This document shows, one piece after another, positions 52,045 to 61,726 of a DNA stretch of 64,000 nucleotides. The stretch comes from an uncultured Bacteroidales bacterium (GTDB taxonomy: Bacteria; Bacteroidota; Bacteroidia; Bacteroidales; Bacteroidaceae): contig CADCNQ010000015.1 in assembly GCA_902802815.1 (NCBI GenBank), forward strand, positions 1 through 64,000, given 5' to 3'. Each line of letters starts with the position of its first letter. The first letter of the stretch is position 1. A program made the position numbers and the translations under genes. The notes beneath the pieces are model-generated. The model was not told where the DNA came from and made no database searches. It saw nothing but the letters and a program-made list of their open reading frames with translations.

Positions 52045-54770
52045 AGAAATTGAGAGTCATACAGATGCTTTGCCTTGTGTGCCTGCTCCTCGGGAGACAG
52101 GCAGATATGGCTGTGGCGCAGGTCTCGGGAGAGATTGTGGCTCTGCCGTTCTTCCATAATATACCGGCCAGTACGTTCAAGGCGCACAATCAGAGCATGG
52201 ATATCATCTCCGACAAGGAGGGACGCATCTATGTTGCCAACTTCGAAGGTCTCGTGGTGTGGGACGGTGTGGAATGGAGTACGATATATTCACCGCGTAA
52301 GAGCCGCTTCACAAGCCTTATGTGTGACAAGGATAATCGTATCTGGGTGGGCGGACTCAACCTGCTGGGATGGGTGGAAGACCGTCATGACGGCGGCATC
52401 AATGTGCGTTATGTGGTGAGCGACAGCGTGGAGAGCACGCGTTTCGGTGAAGTGGCCCGCTTCTATGAGGACCAGCACGGAGTGGGTTTCGTGACAACAG
52501 CCGGAGAAGTATATCATGTGGATATGTCGAAGGGACAGCTGCGCGTGGCACACGAAAACAGAGGTGTACGACCCTCGAATGCCGTGAACCGCTGGGGTGA
52601 CGTGGAGGTGCACGAGCGTTTGGTGCTGCCCGATGGCACAACGCTGATGGCCACAGTGACCTGTGGTGTGGTGGCGCTCAACAGGATGAGGGAGAAGATA
52701 TGGCAGATGGACGAGTCGACGGGACTCTGCTCCAACAGCGTGGTGGCCTTGTGCTACGATGGAAAGGGTACGGTGTGGGGCGCCACGGAGAACGGTTTGT
52801 TCAATTTCTCCACATCGAAGGTATATACGCATTTCACGGAACAGGACGGACTGAAGGGGCAGGTGAACGCTGCGCTGTTGAGTGAGGACCGTCTTTTTGT
52901 GGGTACTCTGCAGGGACTCTTTGTGAGAGAAGCGGAGACATTCTCCCGTCTGCCCCAGATAACGCAGTCGTGCCAGGAACTGGTACAGACACCCGACGGC
53001 AAACCATTGATAGCAGCTGCGGAAGGTGTGTTCGTATATGAGGACGGAGTCATAAGACAGTTGTATAGCGACCACTACGCGCTTTCGCTCCACGTGCTTG
53101 ACGAGGAGAGTTTTCTCTTCGGTGCTGCGGACGGAATATACAAAGGATATTTCGACGGCAGGAGAGCCGTGATGGTGGACAGCATCCCTTATGTGTATCG
53201 TTTCACCGAAGGAAAAGGTGACAGCCTTTGGATAACGGATACATACAGAAAGACCTATTGGTCGGAGGGCGGAAGGACTGCGTTTGTGGCCAAGGATAAC
53301 AAGAATATCTCACCGTTGCTTGATTACACCGACGCTGCAGGACGCCATTGGAAGTGCCTGCCGAGCGACATGGGGCTGATAGATGCAGACTCCACTTTGA
53401 GTGTTACACAGATGGAGTGGTTGGAGGCTCTTAACAGTACGAGTGTGCAGAATATCATGGTGAACGGCGATGTTGCCTGGCTGGGAGGTGCATTCGGACT
53501 GATACGTCTGGATTTGAGAGAGGCGGCGAAAGAGCGTCCGATAATGCCGAAAGTGTATATAAGAACGCACAAGCAGCACGGACGCAGTCTGTCTATCTCT
53601 GTGGCAACGGATAAAACAGATTTCATCGGTAAGACACAATACAGTTACCGGCTCAGCCTTACAGACAACTGGAGTCCGTGGGGCGAAGACCAGGAGCTGG
53701 ATTTCTATAATCTGTCATATGGCAGCCACACAATACAGGTGAGAGCGAAGACTCCGTATGGCAACGTGGTGGAGAGCGACAGGATGCTTATTGTACTCCG
53801 TCCGCCGTTCCTGGAGAGCGGATATGCCATCGCGATGTATATTGTGCTGGGACTTGTGTTGATATACGTCCTGTATAGATGGCGTGTGAACGTCATGATG
53901 AAACGACAGCTGAAATTGGAACAAATCGTGTCGGAGCGTACAAGGGATTTGAGAGAAGCCCAGAACGCGCTCATCAGACAGGAGCGCGAGGCGACGGTGG
54001 GTAAACTGACGAAGGGACTTATTGACCGCATACTCAACCCGATGAACTACGTGGGCAACTTCTCGCATCTCACGCGTGGACTCATCAACGATTTAAGGCA
54101 AGACATCGAAGCAGAGCGCGTAGCAATGTCGGCAGAAAGTTACGAGGACGCAGAGGATGTCCTCAATATGATGGACCAGAATCTGGAGAAGATAGAGCAG
54201 CACGGCCTCTCTACCACGCGTATCCTCAAGGCTATGGAGGAGGTTTTGAAGGAACGCAGCCGGGAGCGGCGGGAGACCGACCTCTGCGTAATATGCCAGC
54301 AGGATGTGGATATGCTTTACAATTATTACAAGACGGATATAGAGAAGGGTCACGTGCAGTGCGAATGGAAGCGCCCGGAGATGCCCGTAATGGCAAATGT
54401 GAATGCAGAACAGATATCGCACGTAGTGACATCGATGCTGGGAAATGCCGCATACGCAATACGCCGTCGCTTCGAGATGGAGAAGGAGGCTGCTACACCA
54501 AAGAAGCCCAATACTTACGAGCCCCGACTGGCACTCATTTTGGAGAGTATGCCCGACGGGCATGCCTGCATACGTGTGTGGGACAATGGTATAGGTATAG
54601 AGCCCGCGGTGATGGACAAGGTGTTCGACCCGTTCTTCACCACAAAACCGACAGCTGAAGCATCCGGATTGGGACTCTACCTTGCACAACAGATAATACA
54701 AGATCACGGCGGAAATATCACCGTGACATCCGAAAAATATAAATACACGGAATTCACCATAACGCTATGA
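52041..54770 (+). CDS. Propeller-sensor histidine-kinase-like protein lacking the H-box histidine
   Basis: 909 residues from the ATG at 52041. Signal peptide, a periplasmic propeller-type sensor (about 30-490), a Y_Y_Y-type domain (about 500-600), a single membrane helix (IAMYIVLGLVLIYVLY, about 595), then a dimerisation region and HATPase. The H-box reads GLIDRILNPMNY, with Asp662 where the histidine belongs (the neighbour has GIAHEIQNPLNF). The ATPase half is intact: N-box GNAAYAIRRR, WDNGIGIEP, GLGLYLAQQI. It can probably bind ATP and dimerise but not autophosphorylate in the usual way. It overlaps the kinase gene by 4 bp. Confidence 0.88.
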   Translation: MKKLRVIQMLCLVCLLLGRQADMAVAQVSGEIVALPFFHNIPASTFKAHNQSMDIISDKEGRIYVANFEGLVVWDGVEWSTIYSPRKSRFTSLMCDKDNRIWVGGLNLLGWVEDRHDGGINVRYVVSDSVESTRFGEVARFYEDQHGVGFVTTAGEVYHVDMSKGQLRVAHENRGVRPSNAVNRWGDVEVHERLVLPDGTTLMATVTCGVVALNRMREKIWQMDESTGLCSNSVVALCYDGKGTVWGATENGLFNFSTSKVYTHFTEQDGLKGQVNAALLSEDRLFVGTLQGLFVREAETFSRLPQITQSCQELVQTPDGKPLIAAAEGVFVYEDGVIRQLYSDHYALSLHVLDEESFLFGAADGIYKGYFDGRRAVMVDSIPYVYRFTEGKGDSLWITDTYRKTYWSEGGRTAFVAKDNKNISPLLDYTDAAGRHWKCLPSDMGLIDADSTLSVTQMEWLEALNSTSVQNIMVNGDVAWLGGAFGLIRLDLREAAKERPIMPKVYIRTHKQHGRSLSISVATDKTDFIGKTQYSYRLSLTDNWSPWGEDQELDFYNLSYGSHTIQVRAKTPYGNVVESDRMLIVLRPPFLESGYAIAMYIVLGLVLIYVLYRWRVNVMMKRQLKLEQIVSERTRDLREAQNALIRQEREATVGKLTKGLIDRILNPMNYVGNFSHLTRGLINDLRQDIEAERVAMSAESYEDAEDVLNMMDQNLEKIEQHGLSTTRILKAMEEVLKERSRERRETDLCVICQQDVDMLYNYYKTDIEKGHVQCEWKRPEMPVMANVNAEQISHVVTSMLGNAAYAIRRRFEMEKEAATPKKPNTYEPRLALILESMPDGHACIRVWDNGIGIEPAVMDKVFDPFFTTKPTAEASGLGLYLAQQIIQDHGGNITVTSEKYKYTEFTITL

Positions 54771-55588
54771 CCGAGATAGAAAAACTCAAGGAGCAGCTGC
54801 ATCAGCAGCAGAAAATGGCTTCAATCGGAATGCTCACCGCGGGTATTGCACACGAAATACAGAACCCGCTGAATTTCGTCATCAACTTCTCGAAGATGTC
54901 GGGCAAACTGCTCGGGGACCTCATGTCAATCATCGAGGACTCTGCAGACCGGTTGGAGAAAGAGGATGCGGAAGAGATGCAGGAAATCGCGGAAGATCTC
55001 AAAGAAAACCTCAAAAAAATTGAGGAGCACGGAGAGCGAGCCATCGGCATAATCAGAAGTATTCTTCTGCAGAGTCGTGGCAAGGAGGGTGAGTTCCTGC
55101 CCACTGACGTAGCAAATCTGGTGCATGAGTATGTGTGGCTCTCGTATCATGCCATGAGGGCCAGCAACAAGGACTTCAACATCAGTATCAGTGAGAAATA
55201 TGAGGAGCAGATGCCGAAAATGATGGTGATTCCGCAGGATTTCTCGCGTGCTGTGCTCAATCTGATGAACAATGCCTGTTACACGGTGGAGGAGCGTGCG
55301 ATGCAAGAAAAGGCCGGCTACGCTCCGACAATCAATGTGGACGTGCATCGTGAGGGTGAGGAACTCGTTGTGTCGATAGCCGATAACGGTATGGGTATGA
55401 CGCAAGAGGTGCAGGAAAGCCTATATCAGGCGTTCTTCACCACAAAACCGATAGGAAAAGGCACAGGACTCGGGATGCCTATAACGCAGGATATTGTGCA
55501 GGAGAGACACGGTGGCAAACTGTCGTTCACATCAAAGGAGGGAGAAGGCACAACATTTACAATACGTATTCCCATTCGACTGAAATAG
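54767..55588 (+). CDS. Soluble histidine kinase
   Basis: 273 residues without membrane helix or sensor domain. Short coiled start, then H-box GIAHEIQNPLNF with His29, a helical hairpin, and HATPase with NLMNNACYTVEE, ADNGMGM and GTGLGMPITQDI. It pairs by overlap with the upstream sensor that lacks the histidine, and resembles its kinase part, so the two may have split from one ancestor and form mixed dimers. The receiver of the REC-PP2C protein upstream is the likely phosphate acceptor. 2 bp before the receptor gene. Confidence 0.92.
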   Translation: MTEIEKLKEQLHQQQKMASIGMLTAGIAHEIQNPLNFVINFSKMSGKLLGDLMSIIEDSADRLEKEDAEEMQEIAEDLKENLKKIEEHGERAIGIIRSILLQSRGKEGEFLPTDVANLVHEYVWLSYHAMRASNKDFNISISEKYEEQMPKMMVIPQDFSRAVLNLMNNACYTVEERAMQEKAGYAPTINVDVHREGEELVVSIADNGMGMTQEVQESLYQAFFTTKPIGKGTGLGMPITQDIVQERHGGKLSFTSKEGEGTTFTIRIPIRLK

Positions 55589-55590
55589 AT

Positions 55591-58257
55591 ATGCGTCTGA
55601 AGACTATCATATATCTTATCTGTTTGCAGAGTTGTGTGCTGATGGCACAGAACAGGGTGAACGAGTTAGCGAGGGACAACTTCGACAAAGGACGTTTTGA
55701 GGAGGTGGACTCTCTGCTCAAGAGCGAAATGGCCAGACTCAAGGGACAGGACCTCGTGGGAGCATATCGTATGCTGGCACTCTCAGCATTCTATCAGGAC
55801 AGATTTGCCGAGGCGGAGCAATGGAGCAAGAGGCTTCTGGCCATTGATCCATATTTCAAGGCATATGGGGAGGATCCCCGCTTTCAGGACATGTTGGACA
55901 ATCTCCGCAAAGGAACCACGATATCAACGGCATCAAAGCAGGCCGAGTCGCTGGATGAGGCGCCGGTGCCAGTCACCATCATCACGGAGGAGATGATTCG
56001 CATCTCGGGATGTCGTACGGTGAGGGACCTTCTGTGTCTTTTTGTGCCCGGTATGACGCGAGTGGACAATATGGAGTCCAATGTGGCATATAGAGGAATG
56101 TACGGCAACTCGCAGGAGAATATCCTTGTGATGCAGGACGGACACAGACTCAATTCGGGAGCCACCAATGCAGAAGCGATGGACTACAACATCTCAATAG
56201 ACAAGATAGACCACATCGAGGTGTTGAGAGGTCCGGCATCGGCATTGTATGGTAACATGGCACTTTCTGGCGTAGTGAACATATTCACCAAGACCGGTGC
56301 AAGACTTTCCGGCAGTGACCTGCGAGTGATGGGAGGTATGTTCGGAACTTATGGCGCTTCTTATATGTACGGCCAAGGTGATATGCTTAAGGATATCTCT
56401 TTCTGGGCGTCCGTTGTTAATATCACGGGCGAGAAGATAAATGTTAACGGGACTACCCAGTATGTCGGTGGATTTGGTGGAATGCCAGCTTTCGATCTGG
56501 GTTTGAAAATGCGCTGGAACGATTTAAGAATAAGCGTAATGGGAAACCACTCGAAACCGGTGCCGTTCTATACAATCCTGAATTTTGATACACCTTATAC
56601 ATATAACAGTTATACGGTAAATGAAGGCGAGAAGCCCGGACTGTCGCGTACCTCAATAAACATTGACATGGACTACGATCACACGTGGGGACGCTTCGCT
56701 TTATCTGCAAATGCTTTCGCTCACTATGAAAGGCGTCAGATATATAATGTAATGGGGGACTATGTGCCGTATGGCATTGCATATCTGTTGCAAAAATCAC
56801 TCAATCTCGATGGGTTGGATTTTAACTGGTTGGATGATGTAAAAACGAATGGCGTCTGGGAGACATTGAACTGTAAGGATTTTGTCTTCGGTATTGGAGC
56901 CAACGGTTCGTGGAACTACGGCAACGATGAGGGACAGCACGGAACGGTTTTGGGTGGTCTGCAGTATGAGCACCTTTTCCTGACTGACAGCCGTTTTCAG
57001 TTGGGTTATGATTTCAATAAGATACATTACGCATCCAATGATATTGTAGAGAGAGGTAATGACTATACCGCTTCGGGTGTTGTGCAGTTGAAACATTACT
57101 TCATCCCGAACAAACTGGTGTTTAACGGAGGTCTCAGATTTGACCACAAGAGACGCTTCGATGACAACCAAACAAATAATTTCTCACCGCGTGCGGCGCT
57201 TATCTATCTGCCGTCATCGCAATGGAGCACGCGTTTGAGCTACTCGCGGGCCTATGTGGATGCCCCGTATTTCTACCGTGCTTCTAATCTCGTCATCTTT
57301 ACTGGTGGAGACAAGATGGAGTCGCAGACAATGGATGCATTTTCATTGAGCGGTGCTTGGACGCGTCAGGATATCGGGCTGCGCCTGGAACTGAATGCTT
57401 TTTTCAATATGTCGAGGAATCAGGTGGTATATTCTCCCACGGAGACCCTGAAGAACGGAGGTTCTCCGTTCTATAATGCAGGACATGTTAACGTAGGAGG
57501 CTTGGAGTTTGTGTGCGAATGGACTCCGAAAGATTTAGGTACCTATGTCAATATGAATGCCACCTACCAAAGGGCTTTTCGATTGGAGCGATACGGTTCA
57601 ACAGAAGGTATGCGTATCGGCAATATACCGGAATTTATGCTTAATCTTGTAGCGGGTCATCGGGTGGTGAATTCGAAACGCGGAGGAGAGTTGTGGTTGA
57701 GGGGTAACCTGAATTTCATGACATCAACTCCGTTGGTGCAGAACCATCTTTCGTCTATGGTGCCCAAAGCGATGATGGAACTGACGGCGGAAGACTATTT
57801 GGATGCGGTCTATAGCATACAGAATGTGATGGAGACCTTCCCGGATGAGGAAGTGCGTAATAGGGTGTATATGATTTGGGAAAGGTTCAAAACAGTAACG
57901 GCAAAGGATCTTGCAAGGGTCATTACGAACAGAGAGAAGGCTTACTTGCGTGCTCTTGTACAGGAAGTGGGTGCGGTAATGCCGGAGGATGGAGCAAATA
58001 TCGGAAAGTTACTGGAGGCACTTATAGGAGACAAACCGGATCTGGATGAGTTCTATGACAATGGCCCACAAGTGATGTTAAATCTCGGTGCCGACTGGAG
58101 AATCAAGTACCGTCCGACGAAGCATGACAGGAAACTGATGCTTTCCGTGGATATATATAATGTCACAAATGGAAACTACAAGTATGGAAGTTTGCTCAAC
58201 AGTTATATTCCATCACAAAGCATTTCTGTGGTTGGAAAAGTGGGTATTGAGTTCTAA
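55591..58257 (+). CDS. TonB-dependent receptor with N-terminal TPR-like domain
   Basis: 888 residues. Signal peptide, then a TPR-like helical region (about 22-105: FDKGRFEEVDSLL, AYRMLALSAFYQDRFAEAEQW) in place of the usual carboxypeptidase-type extension. The plug (about 120-230: VPVTIITEEMI, GCRTVRDLLCLFVPG, IEVLRGPASALYGNMALSGVVNI) and a 22-strand-type barrel follow, with a helical insertion at about 720-823 inside an outer loop. The substrate is not clear. Its place at the end of a signalling run, 2 bp after a kinase gene, suggests control or signal transfer by the same system. Confidence 0.88.
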   Translation: MRLKTIIYLICLQSCVLMAQNRVNELARDNFDKGRFEEVDSLLKSEMARLKGQDLVGAYRMLALSAFYQDRFAEAEQWSKRLLAIDPYFKAYGEDPRFQDMLDNLRKGTTISTASKQAESLDEAPVPVTIITEEMIRISGCRTVRDLLCLFVPGMTRVDNMESNVAYRGMYGNSQENILVMQDGHRLNSGATNAEAMDYNISIDKIDHIEVLRGPASALYGNMALSGVVNIFTKTGARLSGSDLRVMGGMFGTYGASYMYGQGDMLKDISFWASVVNITGEKINVNGTTQYVGGFGGMPAFDLGLKMRWNDLRISVMGNHSKPVPFYTILNFDTPYTYNSYTVNEGEKPGLSRTSINIDMDYDHTWGRFALSANAFAHYERRQIYNVMGDYVPYGIAYLLQKSLNLDGLDFNWLDDVKTNGVWETLNCKDFVFGIGANGSWNYGNDEGQHGTVLGGLQYEHLFLTDSRFQLGYDFNKIHYASNDIVERGNDYTASGVVQLKHYFIPNKLVFNGGLRFDHKRRFDDNQTNNFSPRAALIYLPSSQWSTRLSYSRAYVDAPYFYRASNLVIFTGGDKMESQTMDAFSLSGAWTRQDIGLRLELNAFFNMSRNQVVYSPTETLKNGGSPFYNAGHVNVGGLEFVCEWTPKDLGTYVNMNATYQRAFRLERYGSTEGMRIGNIPEFMLNLVAGHRVVNSKRGGELWLRGNLNFMTSTPLVQNHLSSMVPKAMMELTAEDYLDAVYSIQNVMETFPDEEVRNRVYMIWERFKTVTAKDLARVITNREKAYLRALVQEVGAVMPEDGANIGKLLEALIGDKPDLDEFYDNGPQVMLNLGADWRIKYRPTKHDRKLMLSVDIYNVTNGNYKYGSLLNSYIPSQSISVVGKVGIEF

Positions 58258-58356
58258 AATGCGATTTCATGCGGTCGGAAAATTGATATAAATCAATAAA
58301 AATACAAATAACAAAATAAAAACACGTGTAATGCTTGCATATTTGAAAAAAAGCCG

Positions 58357-58364
58357 TACCTTTG
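58357..58364 (+). promoter_or_regulatory. -7 promoter element TACCTTTG for a short transcript
   Basis: A CTTG at 58334-58337 lies 19 bp upstream as -33. The same core occurs before the FKBP genes (44683-44705). Confidence 0.7.
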
Positions 58365-58369
58365 CATCG

Positions 58370-58436
58370 TGTTTTTCATGGTATTAGATTTAAGGTTAGT
58401 AAAAGATTGGTTGTCGTGAGACAACCTTCTTTTTTT
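58370..58436 (+). ncRNA. Candidate small RNA of about 65 nt upstream of rpoD
   Basis: A strong promoter (58357-58364) and a strong terminator (58409-58436) enclose about 65 nt with no ORF. It ends well before the separate rpoD promoter at 58480. It could be a free small RNA or a terminated leader of rpoD. I see no match to known families such as 6S RNA. Confidence 0.5.
58409..58436 (+). terminator. Intrinsic terminator upstream of rpoD
   Basis: Perfect 7-bp stem GGTTGTC / GACAACC with GTGA loop, followed by TTCTTTTTTT. Confidence 0.85.
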
Positions 58437-58455
58437 GTGTATTTTTTGCATAAAA

Positions 58456-58487
58456 TTTGGTCGGTTCAGAAAAATGTTATACATTTG
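58456..58487 (+). promoter_or_regulatory. rpoD promoter, -33 TTTG and -7 TACATTTG
   Basis: TTTG at 58456-58459 and TACATTTG at 58480-58487 are 20 bp apart; the ATG follows 46 bp later. Confidence 0.75.
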
Positions 58488-58533
58488 CCGCGCGAAATTG
58501 AAAAAATAATAGAAGAAGACTATATTATAGAGC

Positions 58534-59394
58534 ATGAGACAGCTTAAAATTACCAAAAGTATCACCTCCCGTGATTCTGCTTCTCTGGATCGTTATCTTC
58601 AGATGATTGGCCGTGAGCAGTTGCTCACAGTGGAGGAAGAAGTGGAGCTTTCACAACGTATCCGACGCGGTGACCGTGAGGCTCAGGATCAGTTGGTCAA
58701 GAGTAATCTGCGTTTTGTGGTCAGTGTAGCGAAGCAGTACCAGAATCAGGGACTATCCTTGCCAGACTTAATTAACGAGGGAAATGTAGGACTTATTAAG
58801 GCTGCTGAGAAATTTGACGAAACGCGAGGATTCAAATTCATCTCTTATGCTGTATGGTGGATTCGTCAGACAATTCTTCAAGCTCTTGCCGAGCAGTCGC
58901 GTATCGTGCGTCTGCCGCTTAATCAGGTGAGTGCCGTGAATAAGATTTCCAAGGCGATTACAAAATTCGAGCAGGAGCATGAGCGCAAGCCTTCTGCTGA
59001 AGAACTTGCCGAATTGGTGGACGAGCAGCCCGACAAGATTGCAGACTCGTTGCGTGCGAGCGGTCGTCATGTCAGTGTGGACGCTCCCTTTGTAGAAGGT
59101 GAGGACAATAGCCTTTTGGATGTGATGACCAATCCAGACTCTCCCACTGCGGACAATATCCTGATGCGTGAATCTCTGTCAAAAGAGATAAGTCGTGCAT
59201 TGGACTGCCTGAGTGAACGTGAGCGTGCAATCATCGAACTCAGTTTCGGTATAGATGGCAGCGAACTCACACTGGAGGAGATAGGCGACAAGTTCGGACT
59301 GACTCGGGAGCGTGTAAGACAGATACGCGAAAAGAGCATCCGCAAACTTCGTGCAGCTAACAAGAACAGCCTCCTCAGAGGCTATCTCGGTTAG
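58534..59394 (+). CDS. rpoD: Primary sigma factor of RNA polymerase
   Basis: 286 residues, the short form typical of Bacteroidetes with no region 1.1. Region 1.2/2 ([38 protein letters not shown] in part, [15 protein letters not shown]), region 3 and region 4 ([28 protein letters not shown] in part) are complete. It directs RNA polymerase to the TTTG/TAnnTTTG promoters seen across the window. Next gene starts 7 bp later. Confidence 0.96.
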   Translation: MRQLKITKSITSRDSASLDRYLQMIGREQLLTVEEEVELSQRIRRGDREAQDQLVKSNLRFVVSVAKQYQNQGLSLPDLINEGNVGLIKAAEKFDETRGFKFISYAVWWIRQTILQALAEQSRIVRLPLNQVSAVNKISKAITKFEQEHERKPSAEELAELVDEQPDKIADSLRASGRHVSVDAPFVEGEDNSLLDVMTNPDSPTADNILMRESLSKEISRALDCLSERERAIIELSFGIDGSELTLEEIGDKFGLTRERVRQIREKSIRKLRAANKNSLLRGYLG

Positions 59395-59401
59395 TTAGTC
59401 T

Positions 59402-61066
59402 ATGACTGCAAGGAGACTCTTCTTTATTTATCTCCTCATTTTGCTCATTCCGCAGGTGGATGTCTGTGTTACGGAGCGAATGGTGGATATAGGTAAAGTT
59501 GTTCTTATAGTTTTGCCGCTGGCATTCTATTGGTTTTTCCTCTTGGCATTTAAGAAACCGTCGAAGGCTTTCTTGTGGGCATTCCCGTTTGCCTTTCTCG
59601 GCGCATTCCAAATAGTATTGGGATATCTTTACGGGCGAGGGGTGATAGGAACGGATATGTGGCTTACGCTTATGACCACATCGCCAAATGAGGCAGGAGA
59701 GATGTTGACGCAGATATATCCTTCCGTCGTCGCTGTGTGTCTGATATATTTGCCGTCAATAGGGTATGCGATTTGGCATGTGAAGCGCGAGCAGCCATAC
59801 GACAAGTCATTCCGACGAAAAATGTGCATCGTAGGTGTCTTGCCGTTAATTCTTGCGATTGTTCCAACAACGATGGCGTTGAGGAACGACAAGTACAGTT
59901 TCCTGGATGATTTTTTCCCTGTAAATGTTTGCTATAATTTCAAGTTGGCTATCGCGCGTGCGCACGCTAGCGCGAATTATAAGGAGGCATGTGAGTCATT
60001 CCGGTTTGGTGTGACGGAATCCGATAGTGACACTATACCGGAAGTTGTGCTGATGGTGGTGGGAGAGACATCGAGAGGTACGAACTGGAACATTATCGGT
60101 TACGACCGTGATACAAATCCGAAGTTGTCGCGTCAGTCAAATCTGTTGGTATTTGGTGACTGTCTGTCGCAGTCGAATGCAACTTACAAGAGCGTGCCCA
60201 TCATTCTGACAAGGGCAACAGCAGAGGATTTCGATGTGTTATACACTTCCAAGGGAGTTATAGCTGCAGCAGATGAGGCGGGATGGGCTACTGTGTTCAT
60301 TTCAAACGAACCTCGCAACCACTCTTTTAACGATTTCATTGGGGAACAAGCGCAGGAGGTGCGCTTTCAGCGTGACTCTTTACGCGGCTCGCCGATGGAT
60401 AATCTTTTGATTCCGTTGCTTCACGAGGCACTGGAAAAGCACAAGGGCGAACGTTTGTTTATGGTGATTCATACGTATGGTTCACATCCGACATACAGCG
60501 ATCGCTACACGCGTGAGGAAGCCTATTTCAAACCGGACTTAGCGGTAAAGCCAACAGCGGAGAACCGTAAGATAATAACAAATGCTTATGATAATTCCAT
60601 ACGTATGACAGACGGCATTCTGTCGTCGTTTATAGCGGAGTTGGATTCAACCGGGCGTCCGGCAGCGATGCTCTATATCAGCGATCATGGTGAAGACCTT
60701 TATGACGATGCGCGTAAAATGTATATGCATGCGTCGCCATATCCTTCATACTATCAGCTGCACGTGCCGTTGATATGTTGGACGAGCGACAGTTATAATG
60801 CGTTGCATGAGGACCGTGTGGGTATGATGGCTTCGCGTCAGCAGGATCCGCTTCAGTCTGACTGTGTATACCCCACATTGCTGTCATTGATGGGTATTAA
60901 GTGCAACTACGGACAGACTCATCTGTCATTGGCAGATGCGAATTATAAGAAGAAAACACAACGCACCTATCTTAACGATCATAATAAGATGACTCCTTTG
61001 GAGGACGCCATAGAGCCAATAGACATTGAGGTGATGAAGCAAAGGGGCATGTATGTTCAAGAATAA
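59402..61066 (+). CDS. Phosphoethanolamine transferase-type sulfatase-fold membrane enzyme
   Basis: 554 residues. Four or five membrane helices in residues 1-165, then a periplasmic alkaline-phosphatase-like domain with nucleophile VVGETSRGT (Thr223), HTYGSHPTYSDRY and YISDHGEDLYDD. This is the EptA/CptA layout: it moves phosphoethanolamine from phosphatidylethanolamine to lipid A or another envelope sugar, changing surface charge. Which acceptor is used is not clear. Close spacing to rpoD suggests at least partial cotranscription. Confidence 0.88.
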   Translation: MTARRLFFIYLLILLIPQVDVCVTERMVDIGKVVLIVLPLAFYWFFLLAFKKPSKAFLWAFPFAFLGAFQIVLGYLYGRGVIGTDMWLTLMTTSPNEAGEMLTQIYPSVVAVCLIYLPSIGYAIWHVKREQPYDKSFRRKMCIVGVLPLILAIVPTTMALRNDKYSFLDDFFPVNVCYNFKLAIARAHASANYKEACESFRFGVTESDSDTIPEVVLMVVGETSRGTNWNIIGYDRDTNPKLSRQSNLLVFGDCLSQSNATYKSVPIILTRATAEDFDVLYTSKGVIAAADEAGWATVFISNEPRNHSFNDFIGEQAQEVRFQRDSLRGSPMDNLLIPLLHEALEKHKGERLFMVIHTYGSHPTYSDRYTREEAYFKPDLAVKPTAENRKIITNAYDNSIRMTDGILSSFIAELDSTGRPAAMLYISDHGEDLYDDARKMYMHASPYPSYYQLHVPLICWTSDSYNALHEDRVGMMASRQQDPLQSDCVYPTLLSLMGIKCNYGQTHLSLADANYKKKTQRTYLNDHNKMTPLEDAIEPIDIEVMKQRGMYVQE

Positions 61067-61072
61067 TAGAAA

Positions 61073-61726
61073 ATGGAAATAAGTAGCTATATAGTTAAAC
61101 TTCTGGATGTGCTGTCGGAGTCGGCAGAACCGATATCACGTCAGGATTTGGCATCACAAATGACAAACATTGCGGGAGAGGAGGATAATTTCTGGTTGGT
61201 GATGACAGAAAAGGCTGTTCATGATGGTTTTATAAAGACCAAACCAGCCAAGAGCAAGACTGTTGCTGTGACTCCTATGGGTAAGAAATTCCGCAAGGAG
61301 CCGACACCGATAGAAGTTCACCCGGAGGATGCTAACTCAGATGACGAATTGGCGATGAAACTGAGCATTGTGTTGTCTCAGAGACGCGGCAATGGTGAGT
61401 TGGCACATGTAAGCAGTGAGCATACCCGACTGCAGATAAAACTCATTAAGGCAATTGATCGCAAGATAGCATTGGATGAGTTTGCCGAACAGGAGCATCT
61501 GGATTTTGACACCGTATTGGATGAGCTGGAAAAGATGCTCTCGACGGGACACCGTTTCAATATCCGTTATTTTGTTGATGAGGTGATAGAACAGCAGGAT
61601 ACGCAGGAAATCCTTGACTTCTTTGAAGAAAATGGCGATAACATGTCGCTATGTATAGAAGAGTGGGGCGATGTGTATAAGACTCAGGAATTACGACTAA
61701 TACATTATCTTTGGAAGACACTATGA
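61073..61726 (+). CDS. Orphan protein like the C-terminal part of Bacteroidetes RecQ
   Basis: 217 residues. The first 70 read like an RQC winged helix (ISRQDLASQMTNIAGEEDNFWLVMTEKAVHDGFI in part). The second half (LIKAIDRKIALDEFAEQ, DFDTVLDELEKML, NIRYFVDEVIEQQDTQEILDFFEE) resembles, from memory, the extension after the HRDC domain of Bacteroidetes RecQ. No helicase domain is present here or upstream. It is open from start to end and overlaps the GH97 gene by 4 bp, so it is a gene, not a fragment by frameshift. Role unknown. Confidence 0.65.
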   Translation: MEISSYIVKLLDVLSESAEPISRQDLASQMTNIAGEEDNFWLVMTEKAVHDGFIKTKPAKSKTVAVTPMGKKFRKEPTPIEVHPEDANSDDELAMKLSIVLSQRRGNGELAHVSSEHTRLQIKLIKAIDRKIALDEFAEQEHLDFDTVLDELEKMLSTGHRFNIRYFVDEVIEQQDTQEILDFFEENGDNMSLCIEEWGDVYKTQELRLIHYLWKTL

